Source of the DNA: Caprimulgus europaeus
Lineage: Eukaryota > Chordata > Aves > Caprimulgiformes > Caprimulgidae
Length of the DNA: 64,000 bases
Assembly (NCBI GenBank): GCA_907165065.1
Contig: OU015523.1
Coordinates: 26,873,834-26,937,833, forward strand
Direction: 5' to 3'
Every line of letters begins with the position of its first letter. The stretch's first letter is position 1. A program made the position numbers and the translations under genes. Of this stretch, positions 36,240 through 49,320 are shown piece by piece. The notes under the pieces were generated by a model. It saw only the letters and a program-made list of their open reading frames with translations. It was not told the origin of the DNA and searched no databases.

Positions 36240-38920
36240 GAGAAATGCCACTGGTACATTTTGCTTTGAAAAGCATCAAAATTACAGGAAATTATTCAGA
36301 CGCCCTTATTAAAGAAACTGAGAAGCATGACCAGGAAACGCTGTTTAAAAGCTGTCTCTTTTCATAGCTAGCAGGCAAGGAAAGGTGGTACAGAAGAAGA
36401 GCAGGAGGAAAGCATGAAGCACCTAGAAGTGTCTTCTCTGAATTGCAGTCTGAAGTCTTTGGCTTTCTTTTTATACTAGTAAATTTGAAAGAAAATAAAG
36501 AATCTCCAATCTTGTTCCAAACTACAATTTGGAAGAAGGCCACAGCTCATAATGGACAGAGGAGGCAAAGAATATATGGTTTGTGATACCAAAACAATGG
36601 CCCTGCTCCTGTGAGTGCACTCCTGAGTAATTGCAAACTGACAGCAGTGCTGACAGACAATACACACATAGGTATACATTCATGGTGCTACATGCTCACC
36701 TTTGGAAGACCTGCATTAAGGTCTGACCTGAGCCTGCAGCTTTTAACTCCACTGCCACTTGACCTTGCCTTTATACTTGCACAAATGTATTTCTGAACAC
36801 TCAGAGATGCACAATTTCTCTGAGTGATTCCTAAGACTAAGAGTTGATATACAGATTAACTGCTTAAACAAGCTCAAGGGCAGAGACCTAGTCTCTGTTA
36901 CTGGCAAAAGCCTCATATTCTGAAAAACATAATTGTTCTAGAATTACTGATTAATTTTCCTCACTTGTACTTTTTTCTCCCCCTTTTAAAATCCTGCCTG
37001 TTCCTTTTATTTTCTTATGAGGCATTTCAGTGTTTGTCTGTTACTTGAACATTAAAGCCTGATTTGTGATTAAACACAACATTTGGGAGGCGGACTGCAA
37101 TGCTGCCTGCTGTCTCTGATCCAACTGTAAGAAGCTCTGGGAGATATCAGTGTATCAGGGCAGATCCTTCCCTGCATAAGTCTGTGTGACCAAAGTTATT
37201 TCTCCCCTTCTACTAACCCCACGCCCCTCCAAAATCTCTGATTGATACACAGTGGGATAGCTGTGTGGTATCAGTAGTGGTGGGTATATATTAAATGGTA
37301 CTAAATAGGGCAACAGCAGGGAGAACATAGAAATATGCTGTAGAGCAATAAAATAGTTCAGTTTCATCAGTTGCACTAATTGCACAAAAGCAGTAATCAG
37401 AGATTGTATGCTTAAGTACGTCAAGAACACTGCAATCAGTGACTTGAAGAAATTACTTTTATAACTTGGCCCACTTTCCCCACTGTAGCTGCACGCAGGA
37501 GATACGGGAATTCTTCAAACTTAAATGGCCACATTCTACATTTCAGGGTTCTGCAAAAAACAGCTGAGCTACCTGGAGGCCAGCCAAGGTCAGGCCAGCT
37601 GAACTCAAGCCAACACAGAGCATGTGATCATCAATCTTCTTGCCCATTTCAATGACAGGATGGGCCTCATAGCACACCCATTGGCCACAGGAAAACGGAG
37701 CCTCCCACATCAACCATGGATGAAAGTCCTGGAAAGATGCTGTCAAAAGCAGAATAAAAAGCACAGAAGGCTTCATGTTCCCTGCACTCTTCCCATTAGG
37801 TGATCCTGCTGCACGAGTGATCCAGAACCTTTCCAGGGAGATGCCTCCTCTTCACTCTCTACCCCACTCTCAGCATGGATCTCTGGCTGGTCCCTAAAGC
37901 AGGTATCTCCTGGGACATCATCTCGCAGGACACAGGTGAAGAAGCTCTAAAATCCACAGCAAAAAAGCACAACTCCATAGCTGGCAAGGAAGGGTTAATC
38001 AAGGATGTCCATCTATCACTGGGCTTTGGAGTGAAGGATCCTAATGACACAGATTGCTGAGGCCATGGGAGCCCTAAACAGATTCCAAGACACTTTGTTT
38101 CTCCTCAGACCTCCTCAAAAATGACACAGCCAGATTGTGCCAAAGGGAAGAGCCCAAAGAGCACACTCCCTTGATTTTAAGCAGACCTCTGGTACCTACT
38201 TAAAGCTGGTCATCATGCTTATAGGTTTTGCTACCTAGGAGCAAATGGTGACACAACTTTACTCAAACAGGCACCAAAAGCTGTGGAGGCTGCTGCTAAC
38301 CAGCACTGGTGCGGATGGGCCTTCAGAGGTCCAGCGAGATAATAAAGAAATACGCCAAAGGAAATGTAGGTGGCTGTATCCACCCGAGCACCTTTCAAAT
38401 CATCACACCCAAACTTCATTAATTAAAATGAGGATGTGCACTAGCCACAGCACAGCTTCACTGATTAATGTCAACTAGAGCAGAGTTTGAGGTAAGTAAA
38501 GAACAGCAAGATGTCTGATGCAGGTTTATTAATTACAGTGTCTCCAGGCTAGGCTTTCAGTCAAAAATCAGTGTATTCAGGTGCTGCTATGCCTATGGCT
38601 GTAATTTCACACATCATCTAAACCATCCCTTCCTCACCAAGAGGGGATGGATGTGCACTGTTGGCCGACAGCACCCCCAGGAAGCCACCTGCCCCTGATT
38701 CCTACCCCTCCTCACCCCACTTAACTACTCCACGTCAGGGCTGCCATGTCCTGCCTACATGTTCCCACCTCCAGCAACCCACCAGCCCCCTTCTAGCACC
38801 CTGGCTCACAAAAAATCAACAGCAGCTGGCCAAAAAATCAACATTTTTATTTTCTGTCCATTTTGGCTCCCTGATCTTGCGATCAGGAAAGATTTCCTCC
38901 CTGTGCGATGACGAAAGCAC
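36240..38920. other. Non-coding unique DNA
   Basis: No gene or interspersed repeat is recognised. The sequence is AT-moderate with short open frames only (under 100 codons). The portion 38,660-38,830 is C-rich. No hairpins or microsatellites of note were seen. Confidence 0.55.
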
Positions 38921-38924
38921 CTGT

Positions 38925-39336
38925 AGGGGACCATCTCCCTTATGAGGAAAGGCTGAGGGAGCTGGGCCTCTTTAGCTTGCAGGAGACTGAGGGGGGACCT
39001 CATTAATGTTTATAAATATGTAAAGGGTGAGTGTCAGGAGGATGGAGCCAGGCTCTTCTCAGTGATGTCCAATGATAGGACAAGGGGCAATGGGTGTAAG
39101 CTGGAACACAGGAGGTTCCACTTAAACTTCAGAAGGAACTTCTTTACAGTGAGGGTGACAGAGCACTGGAACAGGCTGCCCACGGAGGTTGTGGAGTCTC
39201 CTTCTCTGGAGACATTCAAGACCCTCCTGGACGCCTTCCTGTGTGATCTCATCTAGGTGTTCCTGCTCCGGCAGGGGGGTTGGACTGGATGATCTTTCGA
39301 GGTCCCCTCCAATCCCTGACATTCTGTGATTCTGTG
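38925..39336 (+). mobile_element. CR1 LINE 3' fragment
   Basis: About 410 bases starting at CATCTCCCTTATGAGGAAAG and ending in ATTCTGTGATTCTGTG. It is closely similar to the 57.3 kb copy and the 3' end of the 35.1 kb copy. Coding of the ORF2 C-terminus is broken near 38,975, where AGCTTGCAGGAGACTG lacks five bases relative to AGCTTGGAGAAGAGGAGACTG in the 57.3 kb copy, causing a frameshift. Downstream the frame 39,062-39,256 still reads the terminal region with [19 protein letters not shown]. Confidence 0.95.
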
Positions 39337-39339
39337 AAA

Positions 39340-42300
39340 GAAGCAACAGAATGTGAGAGAAGGGAAGAGAGAATGAAGAGGAGACATTTCACATTTTAGT
39401 TTTGGTTTTTTTTTTCTCCTAAGATGCACTGTCAGTTTATATCCTCAATAAATGTCTGTGCATCTCTTTAAAACATAAATGTCAGCCTTGCAGTGGATTG
39501 GAACCTCGGGATTACTGCACTGGCAGAATTAACGTATTAGACATAAAAACCATAACATTTCATTATCCATTGTAAACTGCATGTGCTTTCACTCTAGGGA
39601 AACTGGAAATATCACCCAATTTCACTATCATTTTCTGTTAACTGACTGTTCTGCCACATATTCGCATACTGGCACACTCAGTTTGATGATATATCAGTCT
39701 TCTAGTTTCATTCTTCTTTCTCTACAATGCTGACATTTTTAATTTTTTTTTTTTTGTTCTGTTTTTGTCTCTATGAAGGTACCACATTACAAAACCCTCC
39801 AGTTGAAAAAAAATAAACTTTACCCTGAAACAAACAAAATAGATCATATTTGTCAAGGTAAAACACACCAGAAGGAACCTGTCCTGCCATCTGAAATAAG
39901 GGTGGAAGGTAACATGGAGGTAAGACAACCTCGGACACAAGAGGAAAGGTCTCAACTCATTTATAGGCACTCTAGAGTCTATGCTCAATAGTAAGGCAAT
40001 AAAGAATATAATCTGTTCCCTTCTGCATTTAAACTCCCTGCATTTTTCCTACCCACTATTAGGCTGGCTGCATATTCAAAGATTTGCATAAGCCACAGAT
40101 TTTGTCTGTCTCTTTGAAAGGTCAAAAATTAGAAGCAGCACAAACAAACACACACGATAAATAGGCCAGCTGGCAGCAATTTGGAGTGACCACATGGAGG
40201 AAGTGTGGAGAAGAAGAAGGGCAGGAGAGGAGCCTTTAAAAGCCTCGGTCATATGTGTATTGCAAGTTACAGGGTGCCTCAGGGGAATTTTTTTATTTAA
40301 TCAGTTTTGTATCTTTGCAGAGATTAGTGACCAACTATCCAGATTTAGTGCTGTCATGTTTCTATAAACATTTCTGAATAGACTTTCTTTGATAAAACAT
40401 GCAGCTGCTGACATGATTTTTTGTATAAACATTTCACTATATATTTTAAAAAAAGCCTTAATGTTTTTATTTCTAAACAAATGTTCTCCTCTGCAGGGCA
40501 CGGAGCATTGCCCGAGGACAGAGACACAAAGGGACAAGTAAGCAGAGCAGAAGAAGGGTGAGCAGGAGCTGCAAACAGATATAATGGTAAAAGTTTTTAC
40601 CAAAACCACTTTGGTTGTTACTCACATGAGGGTGTTACAGAAGTAAGTAGGAAGGTAGGGAAACATTTGTTGTCCCACGTAGCTTCTGGAATGGAAAAGA
40701 AAGATTAACAGGTCAACTTCAAACATCAAGCCACATGCACACAGCTGGTGTTAATCTACATGACCCTTATTACCGGCAACAGACCTCTGCCTAACTATAG
40801 CAGCCAAAGAGCTGGCCAGGTTTTTATTACTAAAATCAGTTCAACCTATTAATGTAGAGGGGGAAATAATTCAAATCCAAATTGCTTCTCACTATTTGTT
40901 GCTGTTTATATTTTGCCAGAGCCACAAAACCCAATTAAGTTGGTTTCCCTTTGGTTTGCAGTTGGTCAGCTCCAGGCACTCAGGGCTGCAGTATCTGGGG
41001 CTGCCAGTCCTGCAGGGAACATTTACTTGTTTAAAAGCAACTCCTTCCACTGGACTTGGGTTTAGCTAATTGTACTATTTCTATTGATCTTGAGTTTTAT
41101 AAAAAGCTTGGCTCCTGATTGCGTGCTGTCAGCAAAATTATGCTTGGGGGCCAAATTTGGTTTAGCTCAGCTCTCATGAAACAGTAAATGGGAAGCAATG
41201 ACGTAGGTTTAAAGTAGTAAAACCAAATGCATTTAAAAAATAAAGCTCCAGAACGTCTGTCCAACTAAAGTAGTAGAAGGTCACGTATTCCAAGAAATAT
41301 CATCACAACACAGTGTGGAGAGATTGGAAAAGTGAGTTAATTGATGACTCTATGGGCACCATCCAACTGCGATTCTTGAAGGCCCTTCTTCCTGACCAAC
41401 CCTCTTCACATCACCTCACAACACAGGTTTGTAGGAAGGAGAGCTTGCTGACGGCTCATTATTTAAAACAGTTGTTTTCCCACAACAAGAAAATGGGAAG
41501 AGAAGAGCTTCCCATTGCCATTTGACCCACCACAATGCGCCGAGTGCTTTCAAAACCCTCACAGGCTCCAACTGCTGTAGATGATGTAATGTCGTCAGAC
41601 ATCTGCCAAATAAATAAGCAAGCTCCAACGTGCCTCCCTCCAAACCTGCAAATCAGTTTCCATCCCAGTACAGGAACTTGTACCAGGGTTTAATACTCTC
41701 TTCAGTATATCCCCTTCCACAAAGAAAATCTGTGCCCACTGCTACAGGAACATGCTTAATCCCTGTAAGCAGATGTCAGCCTCCAAAGCTGAGAAAATGA
41801 CTTTGTTCTTCAGGATCAGGGAATTTAAAATGCAAGAAGTTGAAATGCCATGATGAATTTGGTAACTTAAAGCCCGAGAGGAAGCACCTGCTTTCTGCAC
41901 AGCCGCTCAGTTAAAAGCCCGACACTGTTTTATGCATCCATAATTCAACGTGAAAGGTCTTTTTTCTAGTTAACAATATATCAGCTATGGTCAAAGAGTG
42001 ATGCAGCTGAAAAAGAGAGGAGGGAGCTGTTGAGAGCAAATAGCCCGAATCCCAAAGCATTGCCCCATGCAGCAGCTCTCAGACAAAAACTTCCTCGAGA
42101 TGGGGTTGCTCCACAAGGATCCACCAAATTCCACACAAGCTCCACCAACCACCCTGGAGGGATGCCAGGTCGCCCCAGCAGTAGATTTGGAACCCAGATC
42201 CACGTCTCAGATGCATAGCTACACCTCCCCCCTCCCAGTAACCCATTCACAGAAATAAAAGCATCTCTCTTCACTATACACTGGGGTAAAGTAAGACCCC

Positions 42301-45300
42301 AGTACGCTGCAGGTAAAATAAGGCATCTTCCCATTTATTCACACCAGCACTGGCAGGGATGGGGAGGAGAAAACCAAAACAAAAAACACGAAAAGGGAAT
42401 TTTGCCTCAAAGGAAACAAAAATAAAAGCCAAGAACACACGGGAACAATCAGCCTGCCTTCAGGATTAGCAACTACAACAAAAAAAGCAAGAAACTGTAG
42501 GAATGTCCTTAGGAATTTCCAAAGTAGAAATAAAGCAACAGGCTTCTCATTGCAGCCTGCTTGTCCCCTTGCCACCCAGGGCAGGAGGCAACAAGGCTGG
42601 AGCAGAGGCTGGAACAGGACCCTCCTCTCATCTGGCATTAGGCAGTAGCTTCAAATATTCAATCCAGGTCCCAGTCTACCTTCATGGTGGCTAAGAGAGG
42701 CTTACTGGGCACGAATAAAGTCATTCAGCCATTTATCAAAAAGGCTCATGGCCTTGAGTTGGTTGTCCCTTTCTCTCAGCACAACCAAGTTTTCAAGAAA
42801 GAAATGCTTGCCCTGTAAACATGCAGAAACTCAGCTAAAAAAAGGGTCCCTCCACACACCCTGTGGAGCAAGGAGGACCTGTTAGGAGGGGGACTGTGTC
42901 TATAAGGAGTACAGGCAGAACCAGTAGCAGATCAGCAATCTTTCTGGGAAATTTTATCTGTATTACCAGACGTGCACAAAGGATATCAGTTTGGAAGTCT
43001 TAAAACACGCTGGCATGAATCCTAATGACGGGCAGAACTGTCACTCTGCTGTGATTAAAATCTGCGTCGATACCCAGGGCCGGGCCGGGCACTTCCCCCG
43101 TTTCCCAACGCCTCTGGAGGGGTGCGGAAAGCCCTGGGGAGCAGCTGCGCTGGCCTTGTTCCAGTGCTCAGGTCGACAGCAGCTTCAGAGAGCTTCTGTT
43201 GCTGCCTGCTCGGTGCAGACTGGCTCCTTGAGCACACTCACGGCAAACACCAGTAGACCGCGGGGAGCACATGCGCTGAAATCCTTCTCCTGCCCCAAAA
43301 AATCCAGTCCCTGTCCCAAAAGCAGCTCCCTCGAGCACGAGACATCTCCCTCCCTCTCCTGTGGCTGAAGAGCACAAGTGACAGACACACAGACCATGAG
43401 CCACACCAAGGCCAGACCAGACTTTTATCCACCCAGGTCAGCACGTGCCTATGACAAGCAGACCCCAGGCTTCCCAAACCACAGAGCAACAGCAACAAGA
43501 AGCCTGCCTCACTTTCCCATCCTCAAGTCCCTCTTACAACAAAACCAGGGTTGGAAGCAGCCCTCACTTTGTGCCCACCACTGCCAGCCCCATTGGGAGG
43601 CAAACGTGCTGTGGGAAAGGCAGGAGGTGTCATGTAATTAAATACTGCATTGAAATGTAAACATGTAATGAGGACAAGTTAAGATTAGGGAGACCGCACC
43701 AGTTCTGACATCTTATAAGCTTAGCTTGCTTAAAACTGTAGCTTCAATAATATGTATTTAACATAGAGGTTGGGATGCACACAGTTTTTAATGTGTCTTT
43801 TGAAAGACCTACAGAAAAACAAATTAAAGTGTTTTTTAAAAATTCTAAATTTTTACATGTAAATTAACCAAAGTTCAGCTAGAACATCTACAAATGGTTT
43901 CCTTACCTTTTAATTTTGTGTAAGAAAAAGCTGCGATACGTGACTACATTGAGGTCTGAGTGCTCCTGCTTTCTCTCCCCAGGACTTCCCTCAATTCAAG
44001 GTCCAGCCTTCTTAGGGATCCATTTTGTCTTATCTGCAGAGGCCTTTTCTTCTCTTTTGCTATGCTAGAACCCTGTAGTGAAACCTAAGCATCCCCAACA
44101 ACTACTGTAAATCACCAGTCCTTCTTTCTGATTTAAGAACAGCTGTGACAGTACGGTATCATCATACTGTACTTATCCTTGAAAACACGTAACTCCAATT
44201 CAACAATCCTATTACATATGCTCCTAGCATTTGTACAGAGATTTACCTCTCAGCTCTCCATTGCTTTATCTCTTTCTGTGTTTGCCTGTGCAGAAATTAT
44301 CTCAGGCTATAGACAGGTCACATCCAAATGCTTCTCCTATCTCGCTGCAAATCTGGAAAAAAAAAAAGCAACTGTCACGTAGCTTGCTCTACCTTGTCAA
44401 GCTTCCTAGCCCAGCTTTTAATAGCTGCCCCTCTGAAGTGCAGGGGAAAGAGCCAGCTATGCTATCTCCCTAGCATCTCGTCTCTAAGTGATGCCATCAG
44501 AAAGACAACTTGTGCAATCAAGGGGTCTGTTCAATCCCCTCCCAAGAAGCACAGGGCAGAGGGAACCCAACTCACACTCATAAGGATCAGGGTCGCTTCC
44601 AAAGTGACGGCAGTACAAGTCTACCAAGGCAAAGGGCCAAGAGCCCATCTAGAGCAGAGCAGTTGGAAAGGGAGCTCCCAACAGCAGAAATGGCAAAAGA
44701 ACAAAATGAGGGGAAAGAAAGAAACACTGACATGTGCATGGATAGGAAAACACACCTTCTATATTTCAGTGACTTGCCCTAAAACTCGGGGCTAGGGTGT
44801 CAGGGTAAAACCACACCACTGCTGGCAAGGAGAGATCATCCCGTCCAGCTCTGACCTCAACCTGCACGTACGTCCTTCCCTCACAGGCACTGACAGCTGC
44901 CCGTGGCCCTTCCGGAGCCCAACACTGTTCATGTCAACTCACTGCTTTTGTCAGCAAACTGAGCCACTATCAAGCTGTCTTCATGTCTCAGAATACACTC
45001 ACCCCTTGCAATAAAAAAAAAAAAAGAGAACTGTAACACTTCTTCTGTTTCATGTATTCAAAATGCACTGCTCCTACAGCCATATCCTCCATGATGTACC
45101 TATACATTTCTTGAATCATCATCTCCTACATCTAATACTGAAACGCTGTTTTAATGCTATTTTGCCATTCACCTGCCAGGGATATCCTCTCCCTTTCACT
45201 GCGGTACCCTCTCTGTGCTCTTGCCTAATACCTGTCTCTTACCTCATCTCATTTTTTCTTCATATCACGCCTCTAACACATTCTTGACAACTCTAAAAGT

Positions 45301-46905
45301 TTAGTCACTATTAGCAAGTCTAAACCCTGGCTATGCAGCATTTGCCCGTGAGACCGCTCTATCTCCATGAGAACATCAGCCTGGCTTCCTAAATACGCAG
45401 CTCTCAGCAGGTCTGATGCTGCAGCCCAAGGACAGCCCATGGCACAGGCAGCGCTCTCCAGAAACTTGCCCTTTATTTACAAGTATTAATGTAATAGTGG
45501 CACTTACGGATGCTCTTGACTCATCTTGCAGCAGCTCTACTTGAAGAGCACTAACTGGAACATACACTGAGAGGAAAGGAAGGATTAAAACAAATAGGAT
45601 CTGCAAGGTGGTTTTGTCTGTGCTGATCACCCCACCAACTAGATATTGACAGTAATACTAAAACTGAAGGGCAGGAGATGTCACTCAGAGTACACTCTCA
45701 CTATTAGTTCAAACCAAGACCATGAAAGGAACAGCACAACCCAGGGCTGCACATTCCCGCTGGCCCCATCATGTCACCTGAGCATGGCTGCACTCATGTG
45801 TCAGTCAAATCAAGCTGCCCAAAAACACACCTGATGAAACCAGGTCATTTTTCAGCTGCACGGCCTGGAAGCACTGGTACTAACACAAGCAAGACAGTGG
45901 GAACACAGGGCCCAGCAAAGGAAGAGGTAGGATAATACTGTCCCCTTCAACAGCAACTCAGTCCTGAAGCACTTAAAAAAACCTTAAAAATCACCCAGAC
46001 ACTCAAGAAAGTAATTCTTTTTTTTTTTTTTTTTTTTTTTTTTCTGAAAAGTAAGCCAAAAGAAACAGGGAGCAGGCTGCAGTCAGCCCCAGCCACGCTC
46101 CCTCAACACCAACACTGCTCAGAAGTTTCTTGTACGTTTTTCCCAGCCAGCCTCTAAGGCAGATTGCTGGTTTGGCTTCGGCACCTGTGAGGAACATCCA
46201 ACCTTGTCCTGCAAACATAGCATCCCGCCCCACAAGAAGCCATTTCAATTAACCAAATTCAACTTTCAGTAATGACATTTCCCTACCAAAAATTTTTAAC
46301 AAAAAGGCTACAAGGTGCCTAGAAGTCATCCCAGCCTGTTCTGCTGAGCTGCATCTTCTCTCCACCCCTGCAGCACTGGGAACTCCTTTAACCATGCTGT
46401 TTTGCTCTGCCCCCGCAGCCGGACCCCGAGGTGTGCCTTTCGAAGCCCCTCACCCCTGACCCACTGCTTCCGACATCCGCTTCTCATCCTCTTCCTCTCC
46501 CTCTCTTATCTGCCACATTCCCACCAGCCCACAAACCCAGCCTTTGTCTTCTCCTCTGAGCAGCACTGATCCCCGTGCCCTCTTCCCACCCCTGCTCCCC
46601 CCAGTCACCCAAGGCTATTAACTGCACTGTGGTATTCAAATATCATAAAGTTCAGAAACATATAAAAGCTTCAGGAGGGAAAAAAACCCAGCCATTGTGT
46701 GTGTGCCGAGTGGTTTTATTTAAAACACAGCTTCTACCTAAGTCTGGACACCAGTGACTGCAGACACAACCCAGATACAATCCTTCTCCCCTCGCTTGGC
46801 TGCTGGCCATGCACCACTGCTGTGTTCACTTTCCTCGTGCCCTCCTCTGCACCTCCCTGAGGTGCCAGCTTTTTGCCATCTGCTTTACTCATTGCCCAGC
46901 TTCCC
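39340..46905. other. Long stretch of non-coding unique DNA
   Basis: Seven and a half kilobases without a recognisable gene or CR1 piece. T-runs occur at about 39,404-39,414 and 39,741-39,753, an A-run at 45,018-45,032 and a T26 run at 46,018-46,043. The part 40,860-41,200 has conserved-element-like texture (several ATTAAG, CAATTAAG and TAATTG words, no repeats). A CpG-containing patch lies at 43,060-43,290. Open frames, such as 44,328-44,795 plus, have no recognisable domains. Confidence 0.5.
46018..46043. repeat. Homopolymer T run (26 bases)
   Basis: An uninterrupted run of about 26 T on the plus strand, the longest homopolymer in the window. Read on the minus strand it is a long A-run, which could be the tail of a minus-strand retrocopy, but no recognisable gene-derived sequence lies upstream of it on that strand. 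Confidence 0.9.
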
Positions 46906-46908
46906 CCA

Positions 46909-47178
46909 CATCATAGAATCATAGAATGGTTTGGGTTGGAAGGGACCTTAAAGATCATCTAGCTCCAATCCCCCTGCCATCAGCAGGGACACCTTCCATT
47001 AGACAAGTTGCTCAAAGCCTCAGCCAGCCTGGCCTTGGAACACTTCCAGGGAGGGGGCATCCACAACTTCCCTGGGCAACCTGTTCCAGTGCCTGACCAC
47101 CCTCACAGTGAAGAATTTCTTTCTAATATCCAATCAAAACCTACCCTCTATTAGCTTAAAGCCATCGCCCACTTGCCT
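46909..47178 (-). mobile_element. CR1 LINE 3' fragment, reverse orientation
   Basis: The only CR1 copy here on the minus strand. The plus strand begins with the reverse-complement octamers TCATAGAATCATAGAATGG, continues TTTGGGTTGGAAGGGACCTT, and runs through the antisense ORF2 C-terminal region (CCAGCCTGGCCTTGGAACAC, CCTGGGCAACCTGTTCCAGT, CACAGTGAAGAATTTCTTTC) to about 47,178. It belongs to the CCAACCCAAACC tail type. Similarity ends within a segment corresponding to the LEHR-like coding part, so it is 5' truncated. It abuts a CpG-rich patch at 47,340-47,470. Confidence 0.94.
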
Positions 47179-49130
47179 CATGGCTCCCACCAGCCATCAC
47201 CCTTCCTAATGTCGTTCCTCCAGCAGCTGCACACCTGCACGGCCCCGGCTCCGAGGGGGCCTCCAGGCAGTACTGCAGCTCAGGCATTGGGCAACAAGAC
47301 GGCAGCAGCAGCTATAAACCCTTTCACCAGTTTCCTGCCTTGTTACCACATCGAAACGGCAGCTCCTCCGGCCAGCACCGACGTTACCGCAGGCACGCCG
47401 TGCATACCAAACCGCGCGTGTTTCCAGCGCAGAAGGAACGGGGTGCTGGAGGGGCTCCCTCGGGGGCATGGCAGGCTGCCATCCAACGAGGCTGTGGTGA
47501 AAGAAGCTGAACATCTTAAGAGATACATTGCAACTTGAACTGAAGCATGGCAGGCCTCGGGGAGAAAGTACGTGACATGCCATGATTGCTGTCATGCAGA
47601 AGACCAGACTGCATCGGGGTCTTCACCTTTGGTTTCTGTTCTGCAAGTGATTCTCCAGAGCAAGAACAGCTCTTGCAGAACTGCCTCCTGGCTGAACAAG
47701 TTCAACTGTGCTCATGGCAACATGAACTCACTTTCACAGGTACCTCCAGCAGATCCCCTCTCAAAGGAGATTCTCAAGGATTTCCAGACAGAGCCACAGA
47801 TACAGATGATCATGACCAGGGGCAGGTGATCACCACCACTGTTCTGTCCTCTAGTTTATGTGAATCTAGGTATCAACTAGATCAAAGAGGGCAACCTCCT
47901 CTCTGTTTGCATTTCCAGCTTTGCCTTCAAATCAGCCTTTCTGATGTTACTGCTTTTCTTCCATTACTGCTCTTTTTGTTTCCTGGTCCTGTCCATGGCT
48001 CTGGCCTTCTATTACACTGTTCGCTACATCACCAACATTTCTCCGTGCCCATCCAGCATCATTCCTTCAAACTCTCTTTGCACCAGTTTCTCCAAAAATA
48101 TCTTCTTGCAGTTCATGTTATTGCTTTCTGTATGATAGGGCTGTAAGATCCGAGTTTGCACAGGACTGAGCACATCCCTTCCAGACCAATGTCGCAAATA
48201 AACCCACTCAGAACGTATGCAAGGGCATCAAACAAGGCAGTATGATGTTCCTGTACCAGATCACTGTTTATACACACACACACACATAAAGATGCTTGTA
48301 AACACTTCCTGAGAGGGAGGAGGGACCAGAGAGCTCTCCTAACCTACATAATTCTACAATTCCGTCATGTTTTTCAAGCAAAATAATAAAGACTAGAACT
48401 GGAAACAGCACTGCTCACTTGACAGCATGCAGCAGAGGTCTTCTCCCAGCTCTGCTGTAGCAGTACAGCATGACCTTTGCTATGACATTTCACTTCTCAA
48501 AAAAATTCACAATTCATTCCGCTTAAAGCTGATATGACATCAAAGGTCTTCTTTTGCAACACACCTAGTAATCTGCCAATGAGTGCTGGGATGTAAGTAA
48601 GTAGATAATTGTGACTATGCTTAAGATTGAGGAACATCACTACTGTATAATGTATTATTATTGTATCACCTGAAAAAAACTTGTAAATATAAACCAACAA
48701 TAAAAGTCCTCACTGCTCAGACAATATTTCATACTTTTCCCCTTCCTTCAGTCCTTTTTGATAGGGTAAGGAGAGTTGACTTATATAAATGTGCTATTTA
48801 AATAAGACTTTTGGCAGCCATTTTGACAGAGCAGAGCTGGCCATGCCCAGCGGCGCACAACCTGGAGACATGGACATGGGCTGGAGGCGGAGCCCCTGGG
48901 CCCATCCCCGCACACAGCCACAGGGGCAGAAGGACCGACTGCAGCTGCCGGGTCCACCAGCATCATGGCAGCACCCAGCACTGCGGCTGCCTCCTTGATG
49001 CCAGGATGACAAAGGTGGTGTTACCAAACAGACCTGGTAAACTGAATTCAGGAACCATTCTTAGCTGAGGTGTAGATAAGGCTCTGAAGTTCACTTTCAT
49101 ATAGAGAGAAAATTTTACTATGGTAGAGAA
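47179..49130. other. Non-coding DNA with CpG patch
   Basis: A CpG-rich patch at about 47,340-47,470 contains roughly a dozen CG dinucleotides, unlike its flanks. Overlapping frames on both strands across 47,173-47,595 have no recognisable domain. A plus-strand frame at 47,586-48,146 is hydrophobic in its second half but shows no family signature. A (CA)n run lies at 48,270-48,287. A GC-moderate part lies at 48,830-49,010. Confidence 0.5.
48270..48287. repeat. Short (CA)n microsatellite
   Basis: About seven to eight uninterrupted CA dinucleotides flanked by TATA and TAAA. It is too short to be strongly polymorphic. Confidence 0.85.
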
Positions 49131-49320
49131 TTTGTGAGGGTGACAGAACACTGGGACAGGCTGCCCAGAGAGGCTGTGGAGTCTCCTTCTCTGGAGATGT
49201 TCAAAACCCGCCTGGATGCTTTCCTGTGCAACCTGCTGTAGGGAACCTGCTTTGGCAGGGGGGTTGGACTAGGTGATCTCCTGATGTCCTTTCCAATCCC
49301 TACCATTCTGTGATTCTGTG
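49131..49320 (+). mobile_element. CR1 LINE 3' fragment
   Basis: About 190 bases: GTGAGGGTGACAGAACACTG, GGACAGGCTGCCCAGAGAGG, CTGTGGAGTCTCCTTCTCTG, GATGTTCAAAACCCGCCTGG, then GGGGGGTTGGACTAGGTGAT, TTCCAATCCCTACCATTCTG and a second octamer ending at 49,320. The encoded end of ORF2 (VTEHWDRLPREAVESPSLEM-like) terminates at a TAG near 49,241. It is closer to the 35-57 kb group than to the older tail type, though its CCTGATGTCC block differs from the TCGAGGTCCC of those copies. Confidence 0.93.

Noticed and set aside
46018-46043. T26 run considered as the A-tail of a minus-strand retrocopy
   Set aside because: The sequence upstream on that strand shows no gene-like content and no target duplication was visible.
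47586-48146. Plus-strand 186-codon frame with a hydrophobic second half
   Set aside because: It has no family signature, mixed composition and an overlapping frame with equal hydrophobicity. The hydrophobic stretch follows from T-rich DNA.
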